Shown here piece by piece: positions 1-7,584 of a DNA stretch of 21,019 nt; position 1 is the first letter of the stretch, and every line of letters starts with the position of its first letter. The DNA comes from Brevundimonas sp. UBA5866 (GTDB lineage: Bacteria > Pseudomonadota > Alphaproteobacteria > Caulobacterales > Caulobacteraceae). The stretch lies in contig NZ_DJFS01000008.1 in the NCBI RefSeq assembly GCF_002432125.1, positions 1-21,019 of the forward strand, given 5' to 3'. Made by a program: the position numbers and the translations under genes. The notes beneath the pieces were generated by a model. That model was not told the origin of the DNA, did not search any database, and was given only the letters and a program-made list of their open reading frames with translations.

Positions 1-1991
1 TGAAGAAGCACCTTTCCGCCGCCGCCCTGTCCCTGCTGCTGTGCGGCACGGCCACGGCCGCGCTGGCCCACAACGGAAGCCCTGTGTGGCAAGGCCCCGC
101 CGCCCCCGCCGCACCGACGCCCCAGAACACGCCGCTGGCCCTGCCGCGCGCCCTGCCGCCGATCCCTGCCCCGACCGAGGCCACCTATCCGGGTGTCATC
201 CGCTATGAGGTCGATGCCACCGACGTTGAGCGCAAGATCGTGCGCGTGCGCCAGACCATTCCGGTCAGCGCGGGCAATCTCGTCCTGCTCTATCCGAAAT
301 ACCTGCCGGGCAACCACGCCGACACCGGCCCGATCCAGTTGATCGCGGGCCTGACCGTCTCGGGCAATGGCCAGCGCATCGAATGGCTGCGCGATACCAT
401 CGACCCCTACGCCTTCCACATCAACGTGCCGCAGGGCGTGTCGGAAATCGTGGTCGAGTTCCAGTGGCTGACCCAGCCGGACAACAGCCAGTGGCGCGTC
501 GTCATGACACCGGAAATGGTCAACCTGCAGTGGGAAAAGGCCCTACTCTATCCGGCGGGCTACCACTCCACGGGTATCACCTTCGCCCCGTCGATCAAGC
601 TGCCACAGGGCTGGAACTACGGCGTCTCGCTCGACACCGAGCGCTTTGAAAACGGCGTGGCCACCTTCAAGCCGGTGGACCTCTACAACCTGATCGACAG
701 CCCCCTGTTCGGCGGTGCCCACTTCAACCGCGTGGACATCGACCCCAAAGGTGAAGGCGTCCACCTGAACATCGTCGGCGACAAGGCCGACATCATCACC
801 CCGAACGCCACCCAGATCGGCTATTATGAGAACCTGATCACACAGGCCGACCGCCTGTTCGGTGCCCGCCCCTATGACCGCTACGAATTCCTCGTGGCCG
901 CCACCAGCCAGTTGGGCGGTATCGGTCTGGAGCATCACCGCTCGTCCGAAAACACCGTTCCGACCGACTTCTTCTCCAACTGGGGCAAGAACCTCGGCTC
1001 TATCGGCCTGCTGCCGCACGAATACGTCCATACGTGGAACGGCAAGCGCAACCGCCCCGCCGACGAGCTGACGGCCAACCACAACATCCCCAGCCAGAAC
1101 ACCCTTCTGTGGGTCTATGAAGGCCAGACGGAATACTGGGGCGACGTGCTTACGGCGCGTTCGGAACTGGCCCCGATTGCCGACATCATAACCTCCTTCG
1201 CCGAGATCGCGGCCTTCTATGACAACCAGCCGGGCCGTGGCTGGCGTCCGCTTCAGGATGTGAACAACCACAACCTGCTCGGTTACCGCACGTCCAACCC
1301 CTACACCTCGTGGATGCGCGCCACCGGCGACTATTACCGCGAGGCCCTGCTGATCTGGCTGGACGCCGACACCCTGATCCGCGAGGGTACCAACGACCGC
1401 AAGTCGCTGGACGACTTCGCCAAATCCTTCTTCGGCGGTGACAACGGCTCCTACGCGCAGCGCGGCTATACGTTCGACGATGTGGTGTCGCACCTGAGCG
1501 CCGTGCATCCGCACGACTGGGCCACCTTCCTGCGGACCCGTCTGGACGCCGCCGGTCCCGACGCCAAGGCTCCGCTGGACGGCCTCGCCCGCGCCGGCTG
1601 GCGCCTGACCTATACCGACGCCCTCACGGACGCCGAAAAGAAGATCCAGACCGGCTGGAAGAACGATTTCCAATACTCGCTGGGCTTCACCCTGGGCGGC
1701 AACAATCGCATCAACGCCATCCGCTGGGGTGGTCCGGCGTTCGAGGCTGATATCGGTCCGGGCTGGGAACTGGTGGCCGTGAACGATGAGGCCGCCAATG
1801 CCGACAAGCTGCGTGCTGCCATCACCGCCAACAAGGACGGCTCGGCCCCGATCCGCCTGCTGATGAAACGCGGCGAACAGTTCCGCACGGTCCAGTTCGA
1901 CTATACCGGCGGCCTGCGCCACCCGCGCCTTGAGCGGATCGAAGGCACCCGCGACCGCCTGACGGAAATCCTCAGCCCGCGTCGCCGCTAA
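1..1991 (+). CDS. Secreted M61-family metallopeptidase (glycyl aminopeptidase-like) with C-terminal PDZ domain; first base of the start codon cut off
   Basis: Zinc-dependent peptidase of the M61 family, expected to act in the periplasm or outside the cell. The reading frame is open from the left edge. Bases 1-2 are 'tg' followed by Lys-Lys codons, so the ATG lacks only its first base and the protein is about 663 aa. It begins with a classic signal peptide: KK, a hydrophobic LSAAALSLLL stretch, and cleavage after ALA near residue 23. The zinc motif HEYVH lies at about residues 340-344, within LPHEYVHTWNGKRNRP. The probable third ligand is the glutamate of VYEGQTEYW, near 374. Residues about 555-640 (YSLGFTLGG...) form a PDZ-like domain, as is usual in M61. 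The gene converges on the DJ-1-like gene and shares its terminator. Family assignment is secure; the substrate is unknown. Confidence 0.93.
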   Translation, partial: KKHLSAAALSLLLCGTATAALAHNGSPVWQGPAAPAAPTPQNTPLALPRALPPIPAPTEATYPGVIRYEVDATDVERKIVRVRQTIPVSAGNLVLLYPKYLPGNHADTGPIQLIAGLTVSGNGQRIEWLRDTIDPYAFHINVPQGVSEIVVEFQWLTQPDNSQWRVVMTPEMVNLQWEKALLYPAGYHSTGITFAPSIKLPQGWNYGVSLDTERFENGVATFKPVDLYNLIDSPLFGGAHFNRVDIDPKGEGVHLNIVGDKADIITPNATQIGYYENLITQADRLFGARPYDRYEFLVAATSQLGGIGLEHHRSSENTVPTDFFSNWGKNLGSIGLLPHEYVHTWNGKRNRPADELTANHNIPSQNTLLWVYEGQTEYWGDVLTARSELAPIADIITSFAEIAAFYDNQPGRGWRPLQDVNNHNLLGYRTSNPYTSWMRATGDYYREALLIWLDADTLIREGTNDRKSLDDFAKSFFGGDNGSYAQRGYTFDDVVSHLSAVHPHDWATFLRTRLDAAGPDAKAPLDGLARAGWRLTYTDALTDAEKKIQTGWKNDFQYSLGFTLGGNNRINAIRWGGPAFEADIGPGWELVAVNDEAANADKLRAAITANKDGSAPIRLLMKRGEQFRTVQFDYTGGLRHPRLERIEGTRDRLTEILSPRRR

Positions 1992-2001
1992 GACCCAAAG
2001 A

Positions 2002-2037
2002 AAAACGGCCCGGGATCATCTCCCGGGCCGTTTTGTT
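2002..2037. terminator. Bidirectional rho-independent terminator between the M61 and DJ-1-like genes
   Basis: A near-perfect GC-rich inverted repeat (ACGGCCCGGGA / TCCCGGGCCGT, loop TCATC) is flanked by an A-run on the left and TTTT on the right. It can therefore terminate the + strand peptidase gene and the - strand gene that ends at 2038. Confidence 0.85.
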
Positions 2038-2718
2038 TCAGTCTTCCAGCAGTTCCAGAAGCGCTTCCGCCGCCTCTCTGGACGATGCCGGGTTTTGCCC
2101 CGTCACCAGAGTGCCGTCGGTCAGCACATAGGTCTGCCAGTCTGCGGCCTTGGCATAGTTGCCGCCTTTCTCGGTCAGCATGTCCTCGACAAGGAACGGC
2201 ACCACGTCCGTCAAGCCAACGGCGTCTTCCTCGCTGTTGGTAAAGCCGGTGACCTGCTTGCCCTTTACCAGCGGTTCGCCGTTCGGACCCTTTACGTCCT
2301 TCAGCACGCCCGGCGCATGGCACACAAAACCCGTCGGCTTTTCTGCCGCGGCAAAGGCTTCGATCAGGCGAATAGAATCCGCATCATTGGCCAGATCCCA
2401 CAGAGGGCCGTGCCCACCCGGATAGAAAACAGCGTCGAAATCCTCGGCCTTTATGTCCGATAGCTTGTGCGTATTGGCCAGATCGGCCTGCGCGGCGGGA
2501 TCGGCCTTATAGCGACGGGTGTCCTCGGTCTGGGCATCGGCTTCGTCGCTCTTGGGGTCCAGCGGCGGCTTGCCACCCTTGGGCGACGCCAGGACCACAT
2601 CAGCCCCCGCATCCTTGAGCGCGTAATAGGGCGCGGCGAACTCTTCCAGCCAGAAACCTGTTTTCTTGCCGGTATCGCCAAGCTGGTCGTGGGACGTCAG
2701 GACCATCAGAATTTTCAT
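2038..2718 (-). CDS. DJ-1/PfpI superfamily protein (Hsp31-like class I glutamine amidotransferase domain)
   Basis: 226 aa, cytoplasmic, with no signal peptide. The fold and motifs match the Hsp31-like branch of DJ-1/PfpI. There is an N-terminal strand MKILMVLTSH, a GFWLEEFAAPY segment carrying the acidic residue (E25 or E26), YPGGHGPLWDL at about 99-109, and the nucleophile elbow GFVCHAPGVL with Cys133-His134. Members of this branch act as glyoxalase III/deglycase-like or stress chaperone proteins. Which activity applies here cannot be told from sequence. The start is supported by an AGGAG six bases upstream of the ATG. It lies downstream of rplL but behind that operon's terminator, so it probably has its own transcript. 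Confidence 0.88.
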   Translation of the reverse strand: MKILMVLTSHDQLGDTGKKTGFWLEEFAAPYYALKDAGADVVLASPKGGKPPLDPKSDEADAQTEDTRRYKADPAAQADLANTHKLSDIKAEDFDAVFYPGGHGPLWDLANDADSIRLIEAFAAAEKPTGFVCHAPGVLKDVKGPNGEPLVKGKQVTGFTNSEEDAVGLTDVVPFLVEDMLTEKGGNYAKAADWQTYVLTDGTLVTGQNPASSREAAEALLELLED

Positions 2719-2800
2719 GGAGCTCTCCTATCGGGTTCCCCATTCAAATGGGCTGTCCCTTGGGCGGTGCCAGCCCCGCGCCATGAACTTAGCGTGAGCG

Positions 2801-2835
2801 CAAAAAGAAAAGGGCCAGAGGTTTCCCTCTGGCCC
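2801..2835 (-). terminator. Terminator of the rplJ-rplL operon
   Basis: A perfect 10-bp stem (GGGCCAGAGG / CCTCTGGCCC, loop TTTC) is followed on the - strand by TTTTCTTTTTG. It lies about 47 bases after the rplL stop, so transcription seems to end here and not run on into rpoB. Confidence 0.85.
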
Positions 2836-2882
2836 AATCCTTAAAGCTGTCTGCGACGGGGTCGCAGGCCAGATCAGAAATC

Positions 2883-3266
2883 TTACTTGATTTCGACCTT
2901 GGCGCCGGCTTCTTCGAGCTTCTTCTTCAGCTCTTCAGCAGCTTGCTTCGAGACGTTCTCGACGACCGGAGCCGGAGCGCCTTCGACCAGTTCCTTAGCT
3001 TCCTTCAGACCCAGGTCGGTACGGACGCCACGGACTTCCTTGATGACGTTGATCTTCTTGTCGCCGCCGTCAACCAGGACAACGGTGAACTCGGTTTGCT
3101 CTTCGCCAGCCGGAGCGGCTTCAGCAGCACCACCGGCAACGGCAGCAACGGCAACCGGAGCAGCGGCCGAAACGCCCCACTTTTCTTCCAGCAGCTTCGA
3201 CAGTTCAGCGGCTTCCAGGACGGTCAGAGCCGAGAGTTCTTCAACGATCTTGGCGAGGTCAGCCAT
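2883..3266 (-). CDS. rplL: 50S ribosomal protein L7/L12
   Basis: 127 aa, the normal length. It forms the flexible stalk of the large subunit that recruits translation GTPases, as dimers bound to L10. The N-terminal dimerisation domain (about 1-33, MADLAKIVEELSALTVLEAA) is followed by an Ala/Pro-rich hinge (about 34-57). The C-terminal factor-binding domain begins near 58 and contains KINVIKEVRGVRTDLGLKEAK. AAGGAAG precedes the ATG. It lies 58 bases after rplJ in the same operon and is followed by a strong terminator. Confidence 0.98.
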   Translation of the reverse strand: MADLAKIVEELSALTVLEAAELSKLLEEKWGVSAAAPVAVAAVAGGAAEAAPAGEEQTEFTVVLVDGGDKKINVIKEVRGVRTDLGLKEAKELVEGAPAPVVENVSKQAAEELKKKLEEAGAKVEIK

Positions 3267-3324
3267 TTTGATCTTCCTTCGGTAGGATTGGTATTAGAGA
3301 GATATGCAGAGATGCAGGAGGGTC

Positions 3325-3840
3325 TTAGGCGGCGTCTTTGGTAGCGTAAGCATTGAAGACGCGAGCCAGCTGGCCGGCCGGAGCCTGCAGAACGCCAGCA
3401 ACCTTGGTTGCCGGGGCTTGCAGCAGGCCAATGAGCTTGCCGCGCAGCTGATCCAGCGACGGCAGCTTGGACAGGGCGTCGATGCCCTTGGCGTCCAGAA
3501 CCTTGTCGCCCATGAAGCCACCAACGATAACGAAACGGTCGTTACCCTTGGCGAATTCGGCCGAGACCTTGGCAGCGGTGACCGGATCACCAGCGTATGC
3601 GATACCAACCGGACCCTTGAACAGGTTGTGGTATTCGCTGCCGGCTTCCACGCCCAGCGCCTTCAGCGCCAGACGGTTTTTCACCACCTTGAACGCGCCA
3701 CCTTCTTTACGAAGGCGACCACGCAGGTCTTCCATCTCCGCAACGGTCAGACCCAGGTTGTGGGTCACGACCACGGCGCCCGCGTCGGCGAACACGCTCT
3801 TCAGCGATTCGATCGACTCGGCTTTTTGTGCGCGGTCCAT
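3325..3840 (-). CDS. rplJ: 50S ribosomal protein L10
   Basis: 171 aa from the ATG chosen here. L10 anchors the L7/L12 dimers to 23S rRNA and, in many bacteria, represses its own operon by binding the leader. The conserved N-terminus MDRAQKAESIESLK, the central VVKNRLALKAL and LFKGPVGIAY segments, and the helical C-terminus that binds L12 (GVLQAPAGQLARVFNAYA) are all visible. An in-frame ATG at 3861 would add seven residues. The start at 3840 is preferred because CTGGAG sits six bases before it and because L10 proteins normally begin MDRAQK. First gene of the rplJ-rplL operon. Confidence 0.96.
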   Translation of the reverse strand: MDRAQKAESIESLKSVFADAGAVVVTHNLGLTVAEMEDLRGRLRKEGGAFKVVKNRLALKALGVEAGSEYHNLFKGPVGIAYAGDPVTAAKVSAEFAKGNDRFVIVGGFMGDKVLDAKGIDALSKLPSLDQLRGKLIGLLQAPATKVAGVLQAPAGQLARVFNAYATKDAA

Positions 3841-4106
3841 TGCGGTCTCCAGATTAGGCATTCGCCGCCGAGCTTATTCCCGACGACGGATTTGGTTCAT
3901 GCCCCGTACGTCGCCGTACGGAACACAAGCCGGTAGATTGTCCGAAGGAAGCGTGCCTCATCCCGCCACAAGGGCTGGATCGAGGTCTTTGCATCCCCAT
4001 CTCCCCACGGCACCGGAAAGGCTATTCCGGCAGTTATGGCTTGGGTGACCCCCATGCCCCGAAGTTCTCGGACAGGACCCGATCAGTCCGAAGACTCATC
4101 AGGAAG
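3841..4106 (-). promoter_or_regulatory. Long 5' leader of rplJ-rplL with a GNRA-capped hairpin; candidate L10 autoregulatory leader
   Basis: This non-coding stretch of about 265 bases lies between the predicted transcription start and rplJ. On the - strand it contains a strong hairpin at about 3897-3928. Its core is CCGTACG-GCGA-CGTACGG (a GCGA tetraloop), and flanking wobble pairs extend it. A smaller AGTC-TTCG-GACT hairpin lies at 4085-4096. L10 is known to repress its own operon through leader RNA in several phyla. I did not recognise the kink-turn with certainty, so the regulatory role is inferred. Confidence 0.45.
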
Positions 4107-4112
4107 GCGGCC

Positions 4113-4140
4113 TCTATACACCGCCCTGCGGAAAAATCAA
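4113..4140 (-). promoter_or_regulatory. Predicted sigma-70 promoter of rplJ-rplL
   Basis: On the - strand there is TTGATT (4140-4135), a 16-base spacer, then TATAGA (4118-4113). This is the strongest promoter-like match upstream of rplJ. The -35 element overlaps the stop codon of the upstream DUF2059 gene (4137-4139). Confidence 0.6.
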
Positions 4141-4664
4141 CGCCGTGTTGACTTGGCACTCGATCCGTTGCCGGCCCCTGCTGCGCCACAGTCGATTTCG
4201 TCGCACAGCTTCTTGAACAGATCCTCGGCGTAACGCTGCATCAAAGGCTCGATCAGTCCGCCCGTCTCGATACCGATAGACACCTGTTTGTCAGCAATCG
4301 CCCTGCCCAGCGGGGTTTCATAAAAAGCGACCATCGCGCCCAGTTCTTCTGACGTGAAGCGGCGGGCGTAAAGTTCGATGATCTCTTCCATGAACTGGCG
4401 CATGTGCGGCAAAAGCATAGGTCCGGCGTTCTTTTCCATCCACCGACCCACTTCGGGATCAAGCTCGGCAAGACGGGCCTCAGCAACCGCCTCGCGCATA
4501 TGCGCCAGGATTTGCTTGTCAAAATCCGGAGTGGTGATGTCCACCACACGTCGCGCCAAAGCCCTGTTTTCAGCAGAGGCGTTGCCTGCGGCCTGCTGCG
4601 CCCATGCAGGCGTCACGCACATCAGTGCCAGTACAGCAAGACCGGCAGCCAGAATGGATTTCAT
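4137..4664 (-). CDS. Secreted DUF2059-domain protein
   Basis: 175 aa with a signal peptide (MKSILAAGLAVLALMCVTPAWA, cleavage near residue 22), so it is predicted to be periplasmic. The DUF2059 core lies at about residues 90-145 and shows the family's hallmark FTSEEL...AFYETPLGRAIADK. The function of this family is unknown. The tail contains two cysteines (CDEIDCGAAG) and a short polar end. GAGAGGGGG precedes the ATG. It is co-directional with the Nudix gene upstream, with a gap of 57 bases. Its last codons overlap the rplJ promoter, so its transcription may read into the rplJ leader. Confidence 0.85.
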   Translation of the reverse strand: MKSILAAGLAVLALMCVTPAWAQQAAGNASAENRALARRVVDITTPDFDKQILAHMREAVAEARLAELDPEVGRWMEKNAGPMLLPHMRQFMEEIIELYARRFTSEELGAMVAFYETPLGRAIADKQVSIGIETGGLIEPLMQRYAEDLFKKLCDEIDCGAAGAGNGSSAKSTRR

Positions 4665-4721
4665 GGGATCCCCCTCTCAGGACCCCACCCTATCACGCCC
4701 GCCAGCCGATAACGAACCTTG

Positions 4722-5192
4722 TTATGAAGTCGTATCGGCCAAGCCGCGTATCAAAGACGCCAGCTCAGGTTCATGGACCTTGGATGCAGCCTCATCGACG
4801 CTCATCCACTGGCGCTTGCGCTGCTCGGCCTCAGGCCAGCTTCCCAGCTGGATCAGCACCTCCAGCGGATAGACATCGACAAGGCAGGGCTGCAAACGGC
4901 CGTCCTTCATGCGCTTGTCATAGGGGTAGGCACCGATGGCTTTGCGCGAGATATCGCCCTGCACACCTGCCTCTTCATAGGCTTCCTGCGCAGCCGCCTG
5001 CGGGTCCGCCAGATCGACCATCGGATTGCCCTTGGCAATCACCCACCGCTTCGTCTCGCGAGAGGTAATCAGCAAGACCTCGATCGCATCTCCGCGACGA
5101 CGCCACGGCAAAGCGGCGATCTGGTGGATAGCGTTGTCGTTGCGTGATTTGCTCATATCTCGGCTTGGCGCTTTGATGGCCAAAGGCTCCAT
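4722..5192 (-). CDS. Nudix hydrolase, diphosphoinositol-polyphosphate-phosphohydrolase-like (DIPP-type)
   Basis: 156 aa, cytoplasmic. The fold begins at about residue 23 with QIAALPWRRRGDAIEVLLITSR, followed by RWVIAKGNPM. The Nudix box is a variant: G, then AQEAYEEAGV, which keeps the metal-binding EE pair. The usual R of REUXEE is Q, and the first box glutamate is absent. This pattern resembles bacterial DIPP-like Nudix proteins, which hydrolyse diphosphate-linked substrates. The substrate here is unknown. Neither the ATG at 5192 nor the in-frame ATG at 5156 (MSKSRND) has a convincing Shine-Dalgarno, so the first 12 residues are uncertain. Confidence 0.87.
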   Translation of the reverse strand: MEPLAIKAPSRDMSKSRNDNAIHQIAALPWRRRGDAIEVLLITSRETKRWVIAKGNPMVDLADPQAAAQEAYEEAGVQGDISRKAIGAYPYDKRMKDGRLQPCLVDVYPLEVLIQLGSWPEAEQRKRQWMSVDEAASKVHEPELASLIRGLADTTS

Positions 5193-5288
5193 CTGGATAG
5201 GCCCTGTGCGATACAGTGCCGAAAGGCGGCGGTCATTCCCGTATTCAGACTATCGGGTCAAGACCAGACTATTGTTCAATGACAAGCT

Positions 5289-5843
5289 TTACGGTTGGCC
5301 GCCAGCGATCCACTCGGCCACCCGATCCAGAAAGCGGCGCTGATAGGTCAGGTCGCGTTCCTGGGCGAACTGCCCATGCTCGTTGAAGGTCGTGTCCTTG
5401 ACCTGCACATAGATTTCCGGCTGCGGCATGATCTCGAGCCCCAGACAGACCGCGATCTGGCGCAGGTGCATCTGCGACAGGTCCGCGCCGCGTGCACCGG
5501 GCGATGCTCCGCACACTGCCGCCCGCTTGCCCGCCCAGGCATTCCCGCCCTGCCCCCGTGACAGCCAGTCCAGCGTATTCTTCATCAGCGCCGTCACCGA
5601 ACGGTTATGCTCCGGCGAGACAAACAGCACGCCATCAGCCTGTTTGATGCGCTGTTTCAGTACAGCCAGAACCGCAGGTTCATCGCCCTCAAGATCGGTG
5701 TTGTACAGCGGCAGCTCACTGACCGGCAGATAGTCAAAGTCCATACCCCCACCTGCCAGCACCTCAAGAGCCCCGGCATAGGTCCGATTGATAGACCCTT
5801 TACGGGCGCTGCCTACGACGACAGCTATCTTGAGAGTCTGCAT
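5289..5843 (-). CDS. NADPH-dependent FMN reductase (flavodoxin-like fold)
   Basis: 184 aa. It is predicted to use NAD(P)H to reduce FMN or a quinone/azo-type acceptor through bound FMN. The N-terminal phosphate-binding loop is VVVGSARKGSINR (about 8-20). The flavin-contacting motif SPEHNRSVTALMKNTLDWLSR lies at about 76-96, and GKRAAVCGASPGARG follows at about 105-119. The ATG at 5843 is preferred because CGGGA lies at good spacing before it. The ATG at 5849 has that element directly against it, and a longer frame would need a TTG start at 5897. It is probably co-transcribed with the HxlR regulator 59 bases upstream, which fits an electrophile- or quinone-response role. Confidence 0.9.
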   Translation of the reverse strand: MQTLKIAVVVGSARKGSINRTYAGALEVLAGGGMDFDYLPVSELPLYNTDLEGDEPAVLAVLKQRIKQADGVLFVSPEHNRSVTALMKNTLDWLSRGQGGNAWAGKRAAVCGASPGARGADLSQMHLRQIAVCLGLEIMPQPEIYVQVKDTTFNEHGQFAQERDLTYQRRFLDRVAEWIAGGQP

Positions 5844-5902
5844 GGTCATTCCCGAAGCTTGAGCGTCGTGGTTAGGCGATTGCACGCTGTTGCACAACGC
5901 AA

Positions 5903-6319
5903 CTATCTATCACGTTCATCATACCGGGCCTGCGCCTCGGCCACCTGGGGCATACGCGTTTCCGCCCAGTCGATAACAGGCTGAAACGCCGCTATCAGCG
6001 TCTCGCCCAAGGGAGTGATGGTGTAAATCACTGTCACCGGCACTGTGGCCTCGACTGTGCGGCTGACCAATCCATCACGCTCCATCTGCCGCAGGGTCTG
6101 GCTCAGCATCTTCTGGGACACGCCCTCGATATGCCGCTTGAGCGCATTGAAGCGCATAGGCCCGCCCGCCAGAGTGCCCAGCAGCAGTACCGTCCATTTG
6201 TCGGCAATCCGGTCCAGCAGCAGGCGCGTCGGACATTGCGCCGCATAGACATTGCCCCGCTCCGTACCGCCGGCGGTTTCTGCGAGGTGACCAGGTGAGT
6301 TGAAAGTGCCTTCTTGCAT
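5903..6319 (-). CDS. HxlR-family winged-helix transcriptional regulator
   Basis: 138 aa. HxlR-type MarR-like dimeric DNA-binding proteins often sense electrophiles, quinones or disulphide stress through one cysteine. The family core is clear: CPTRLLLDRIADKWTVLLLGTL, then RFNALKRHIEGVSQKMLSQTLRQMERDGLVSR, then the wing VIYTITPLGETL. Cys29, at the conserved family position just before the first helix, is the only cysteine in the protein. The ATG at 6319 with GGAAAG upstream is preferred over a GTG at 6337 that has no usable ribosome site. It is divergent from the NAD(P)-binding oxidoreductase gene and shares a short intergenic region with dyad symmetry. It is likely the regulator of both neighbours. 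Confidence 0.92.
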   Translation of the reverse strand: MQEGTFNSPGHLAETAGGTERGNVYAAQCPTRLLLDRIADKWTVLLLGTLAGGPMRFNALKRHIEGVSQKMLSQTLRQMERDGLVSRTVEATVPVTVIYTITPLGETLIAAFQPVIDWAETRMPQVAEAQARYDERDR

Positions 6320-6338
6320 GGGAACTTTCCATAGCACA

Positions 6339-6365
6339 CCTAGTTACCAACAGAAACCTACTAGG
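6339..6365. promoter_or_regulatory. Candidate HxlR operator in the divergent promoter region
   Basis: Two overlapping dyads lie in the 56-base gap between the divergent starts. One is CCTAGT (6339-6344) paired with ACTAGG (6360-6365). The other is GTTAC (6343-6347) with GAAAC (6353-6357). HxlR proteins commonly bind such sites between themselves and a divergent target. The right arm also forms the Shine-Dalgarno AGGAG of the + strand gene. Binding is inferred. Confidence 0.45.
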
Positions 6366-6375
6366 AGTGAAGTCG

Positions 6376-6987
6376 ATGAAAGTCACGGTTCTGGGTGCCA
6401 GCGGTCATGCTGGTTCTGAAATCACCAAAGAGCTGGCCCGCCGTGGTCACCACGTTACCGGTATCGCCCGTACCCCTGCGCGAATTCCGCAAGGTGACAA
6501 CATCGAAGCCGTCGCTGGCGATGTGAACAAAAAGGACGACCTGCTGCCGCATCTGAAGGATGCCGACGCAGTCGTCAGCGCCCTGATGTTCTCGGACGCA
6601 GGTCCCGATCTGATGCTGGATCTGGTGAAGTCGGCTGGCGTGAAACGCTATCTGGTCGTCGGCGGCGCCGGCAGCCTTGAGGTCGCCCCGTCGGTGCGTC
6701 TGGTCGATACCCCCGAGTTTCCGGACGAGTACAAGCCCGAAGCCAGCGTCGGCGTGAAATTCCTCGAACGGCTGAAGCAGGAAGCCGACCTCGACTGGAC
6801 CTTCCTGTCGCCATCGATCTTCTTCGAAGTCGGCCCGCGCACCGGCATGTTCCGCCTCGGCACCGACAGCCCGATCTTCGACGCTGACGGCAAGAGCTCC
6901 ATCTCCTTCGCCGACTACGCCATCGCAATGGTCGACGAAATCGAACGTCCGGCCCACTCGCGCCGTCGTTTCACGGTGGGATACTAG
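6376..6987 (+). CDS. NAD(P)-binding oxidoreductase, NmrA/YwnB-like atypical SDR
   Basis: 203 aa, cytoplasmic. The Rossmann dinucleotide motif GASGHAG lies at 7-13 in MKVTVLGASGHAGSEI. It is followed by the acidic strand AGDVNKKDDL, the DADAVVSAL segment, and KRYLVVGGAGSLEVAP. No YxxxK catalytic pair of classical SDRs is evident, so it is an atypical SDR of the NAD(P)H-binding (PF13460-like) group. These often act as redox sensors or quinone/flavin reductases. The ATG at 6376 has AGGAG nine bases before it; the GTG at 6367 overlaps that element. It is divergent from HxlR and followed after 12 bases by the SnoaL-like gene, so these two form an operon. Confidence 0.9.
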   Translation: MKVTVLGASGHAGSEITKELARRGHHVTGIARTPARIPQGDNIEAVAGDVNKKDDLLPHLKDADAVVSALMFSDAGPDLMLDLVKSAGVKRYLVVGGAGSLEVAPSVRLVDTPEFPDEYKPEASVGVKFLERLKQEADLDWTFLSPSIFFEVGPRTGMFRLGTDSPIFDADGKSSISFADYAIAMVDEIERPAHSRRRFTVGY

Positions 6988-6999
6988 GATATAGACACT

Positions 7000-7503
7000 A
7001 TGAAAATCGCAACTCTCGCCGCCGCAGCCGTCATGGCACTGGCCATCCCTGCTGCCGCCAGCGCCCAACAGGCCCCCGCGCCATCCAGCGCCCCTACCCG
7101 TTCCGCCACCGAAGAGGCCAACGCCCGCACGGTCGTGGCCTTCTATGAAATGGCCTTCAACCAGCACAAGCCCACAGAAGCGGCCCGCATCTATATCGGC
7201 GACCACTACATCCAGCACAATCCGCTGGTGCCGAACGGAGCCGAACCCTTCTACAGCTATTTCGAAGGCTTCTTCCGCGAAAACCCGCAATCGCGCGCGA
7301 CCATCCATCGCGTGATCGCAGACGGGGATCTGGTGGCTCTGCACGTCCATTCGCAGGACAATCAGCAAGACAGGGGGCGCGCCATCATCGACATCTTCCG
7401 TCTGGAAAACGGCAAAATCGTCGAGCATTTCGATGTCATTCAGGACGTGCCCGCGGCCACGACCAACGGCAACACCATGTTTGACGGCTCGAAACGCGAT
7501 TAA
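7000..7503 (+). CDS. Secreted SnoaL/NTF2-like protein
   Basis: 167 aa. The signal peptide MKIATLAAAAVMALAIPAAASA is cleaved before QQAP near residue 22. The mature part has the SnoaL/NTF2-like alpha+beta barrel pattern: TVVAFYEMAFNQHKPTEAARIYIGDHYIQHNP, later DGDLVALHVHSQDN, then IIDIFRLENGKIVEHFDVIQ. Related SnoaL-like proteins include polyketide cyclases and many of unknown function, so no substrate is assigned. It follows the NmrA-like gene by 12 bases, with an AGGA about ten bases before the ATG. Its signal peptide places it in the periplasm, unlike its operon partner. Confidence 0.87.
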   Translation: MKIATLAAAAVMALAIPAAASAQQAPAPSSAPTRSATEEANARTVVAFYEMAFNQHKPTEAARIYIGDHYIQHNPLVPNGAEPFYSYFEGFFRENPQSRATIHRVIADGDLVALHVHSQDNQQDRGRAIIDIFRLENGKIVEHFDVIQDVPAATTNGNTMFDGSKRD

Positions 7504-7521
7504 GCCATCAGATCACCTAAA

Positions 7522-7560
7522 GAAAACGGCCCCGCAGATTTCTCTGCGGGGCCGTTTGGC
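7522..7560. terminator. Bidirectional terminator between the SnoaL-like gene and rplA
   Basis: A perfect 13-bp stem (ACGGCCCCGCAGA / TCTGCGGGGCCGT, loop TTTC) has AAAA on the left and TTTGGCTTTT on the right. It can end both the + operon and the - strand rplK-rplA transcript. Confidence 0.88.
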
Positions 7561-7584
7561 TTTTGCCTTATGGCAAGCGCGCTA

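Noticed and set aside
543..1922. A 459-codon open frame on the - strand
   Set aside because: Opposite the M61 peptidase gene, whose signal peptide, HEYVH motif and PDZ part are clear. The antisense frame shows no known domain.
6361..7428. A 355-codon open frame on the - strand
   Set aside because: Covers both the NmrA-like and SnoaL-like genes in reverse. It has no start signal or motif, and both + strand genes have clear family features.
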